From positions 1 to 64,000 of the forward strand of contig NZ_APLF01000011.1 in the NCBI RefSeq assembly GCF_000355905.1: DNA of 64,000 nucleotides, given 5' to 3'. The DNA is from Psychroflexus gondwanensis ACAM 44. Its GTDB lineage: Bacteria; Bacteroidota; Bacteroidia; Flavobacteriales; Flavobacteriaceae. The position numbers were made by a program, and so were the translations under genes. Below, in pieces: positions 63,811 through 64,000 of the stretch. The notes beneath the pieces were generated by a model. It ran no database searches. It was not told the DNA's origin and saw only the letters and a program-made list of their open reading frames with translations. Positions within the stretch are counted from its first letter, which is position 1, and each line of letters opens with the position of its first letter.

Positions 63811-64000
63811 AGTTTTATTTAAGTTGACGTAAATAACGGCATTTTGCTAAAACATGTTGTCATGTGATACTTAGTATTTTGTTAAAATTAGTGAATAAAA
63901 TCTAAAAGCATACAGTTATAAGCCTTTCTATACGAGGGTTTAAGGCCTGCCTTTGAAAAATAAATATCCTATATTTTATTTCAATTTTTGGACGAGATGT
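63811..64000. other. Upstream region of the OmpA gene to the window end
   Basis: About 190 bases; no ORF or repeat recognised. It presumably contains the OmpA promoter. Confidence 0.3.

Overview
The window is a low-G+C (by eye about 35-37 %) chromosomal segment from a member of the Bacteroidota, almost certainly family Flavobacteriaceae and probably marine. The evidence is the type IX secretion sorting domains (a type A tail at 2.4 kb and a CHU_C/type B tail at 6.1 kb), a DUF6090 protein, frequent lack of Shine-Dalgarno sequences, TAnnTTTG-type -7 elements, UspA proteins with two domains, and a split cbb3-like oxidase. I see no rRNA, tRNA, CRISPR array, phage or intact insertion sequence.

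Layout. 0-12 kb: ordinary chromosomal and surface genes (DUF6090, WG-repeat protein, GEVED/T9SS protein, PlsC-like acyltransferase, SDR, lectin with type B sorting tail, YjjX, a sodium/solute symporter, a GH26-like hydrolase). 12-18 kb: a tightly packed respiratory operon led by an Fe-S Rrf2 regulator with a 24-bp palindromic operator; it encodes a CcoN-like subunit with a long N-terminal extension, a CcoO subunit fused to a second cytochrome c domain, small membrane proteins, a group III truncated haemoglobin and a cupin. A decayed second copy of one operon gene lies just upstream of the regulator. 18-25 kb: an operon on the minus strand (zinc-ribbon peptide, glutamate dehydrogenase, GreA/Rnk-like factor, two paralogous helical proteins, UspA, a tiny membrane peptide) headed by a textbook sigma-54 promoter and two candidate enhancer palindromes exactly 63 bp apart, next to an NtrC-family regulator and its histidine kinase.

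25-28.6 kb: a decaying operon (MFS transporter relic, nonsense-interrupted amidohydrolase, an intact lipoprotein deaminase, a glutamate synthase-like pseudogene). 28.6-36.8 kb: an Fpg/Nei glycosylase with a damaged zinc finger, a PIN protein with an upstream partner, an Mla lipid-transport operon whose fourth gene is a chimera with the C-terminal third of KatG, a cytochrome b561 and a hibernation factor.

38.5-57 kb: a stress locus. A PAS histidine kinase and a receiver-CRP fusion are followed by three UspA proteins, an ATP-cone nuclease, a beta-CASP metallo-hydrolase, Hsp20, a lipoprotein, a D-2-hydroxyacid dehydrogenase and another UspA. Five perfect TGAT-N4-ATCA palindromes stand in front of transcription units here, which I infer to be the binding sites of the receiver-CRP protein. 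Next come DabA/DabB (inorganic carbon uptake) with a divergent LysR gene, a flavin reductase and a second D-2-hydroxyacid dehydrogenase. 57-64 kb: a relic, a methyltransferase, a GNAT acetyltransferase, membrane proteins, a HAD dehalogenase, an SDR and an OmpA lipoprotein.

Two themes run through the window: low-oxygen, energy or nitrosative stress control (sigma-54, receiver-CRP and Rrf2, three separate regulators with recognisable DNA sites) and gene erosion (at least five relics or chimeras).
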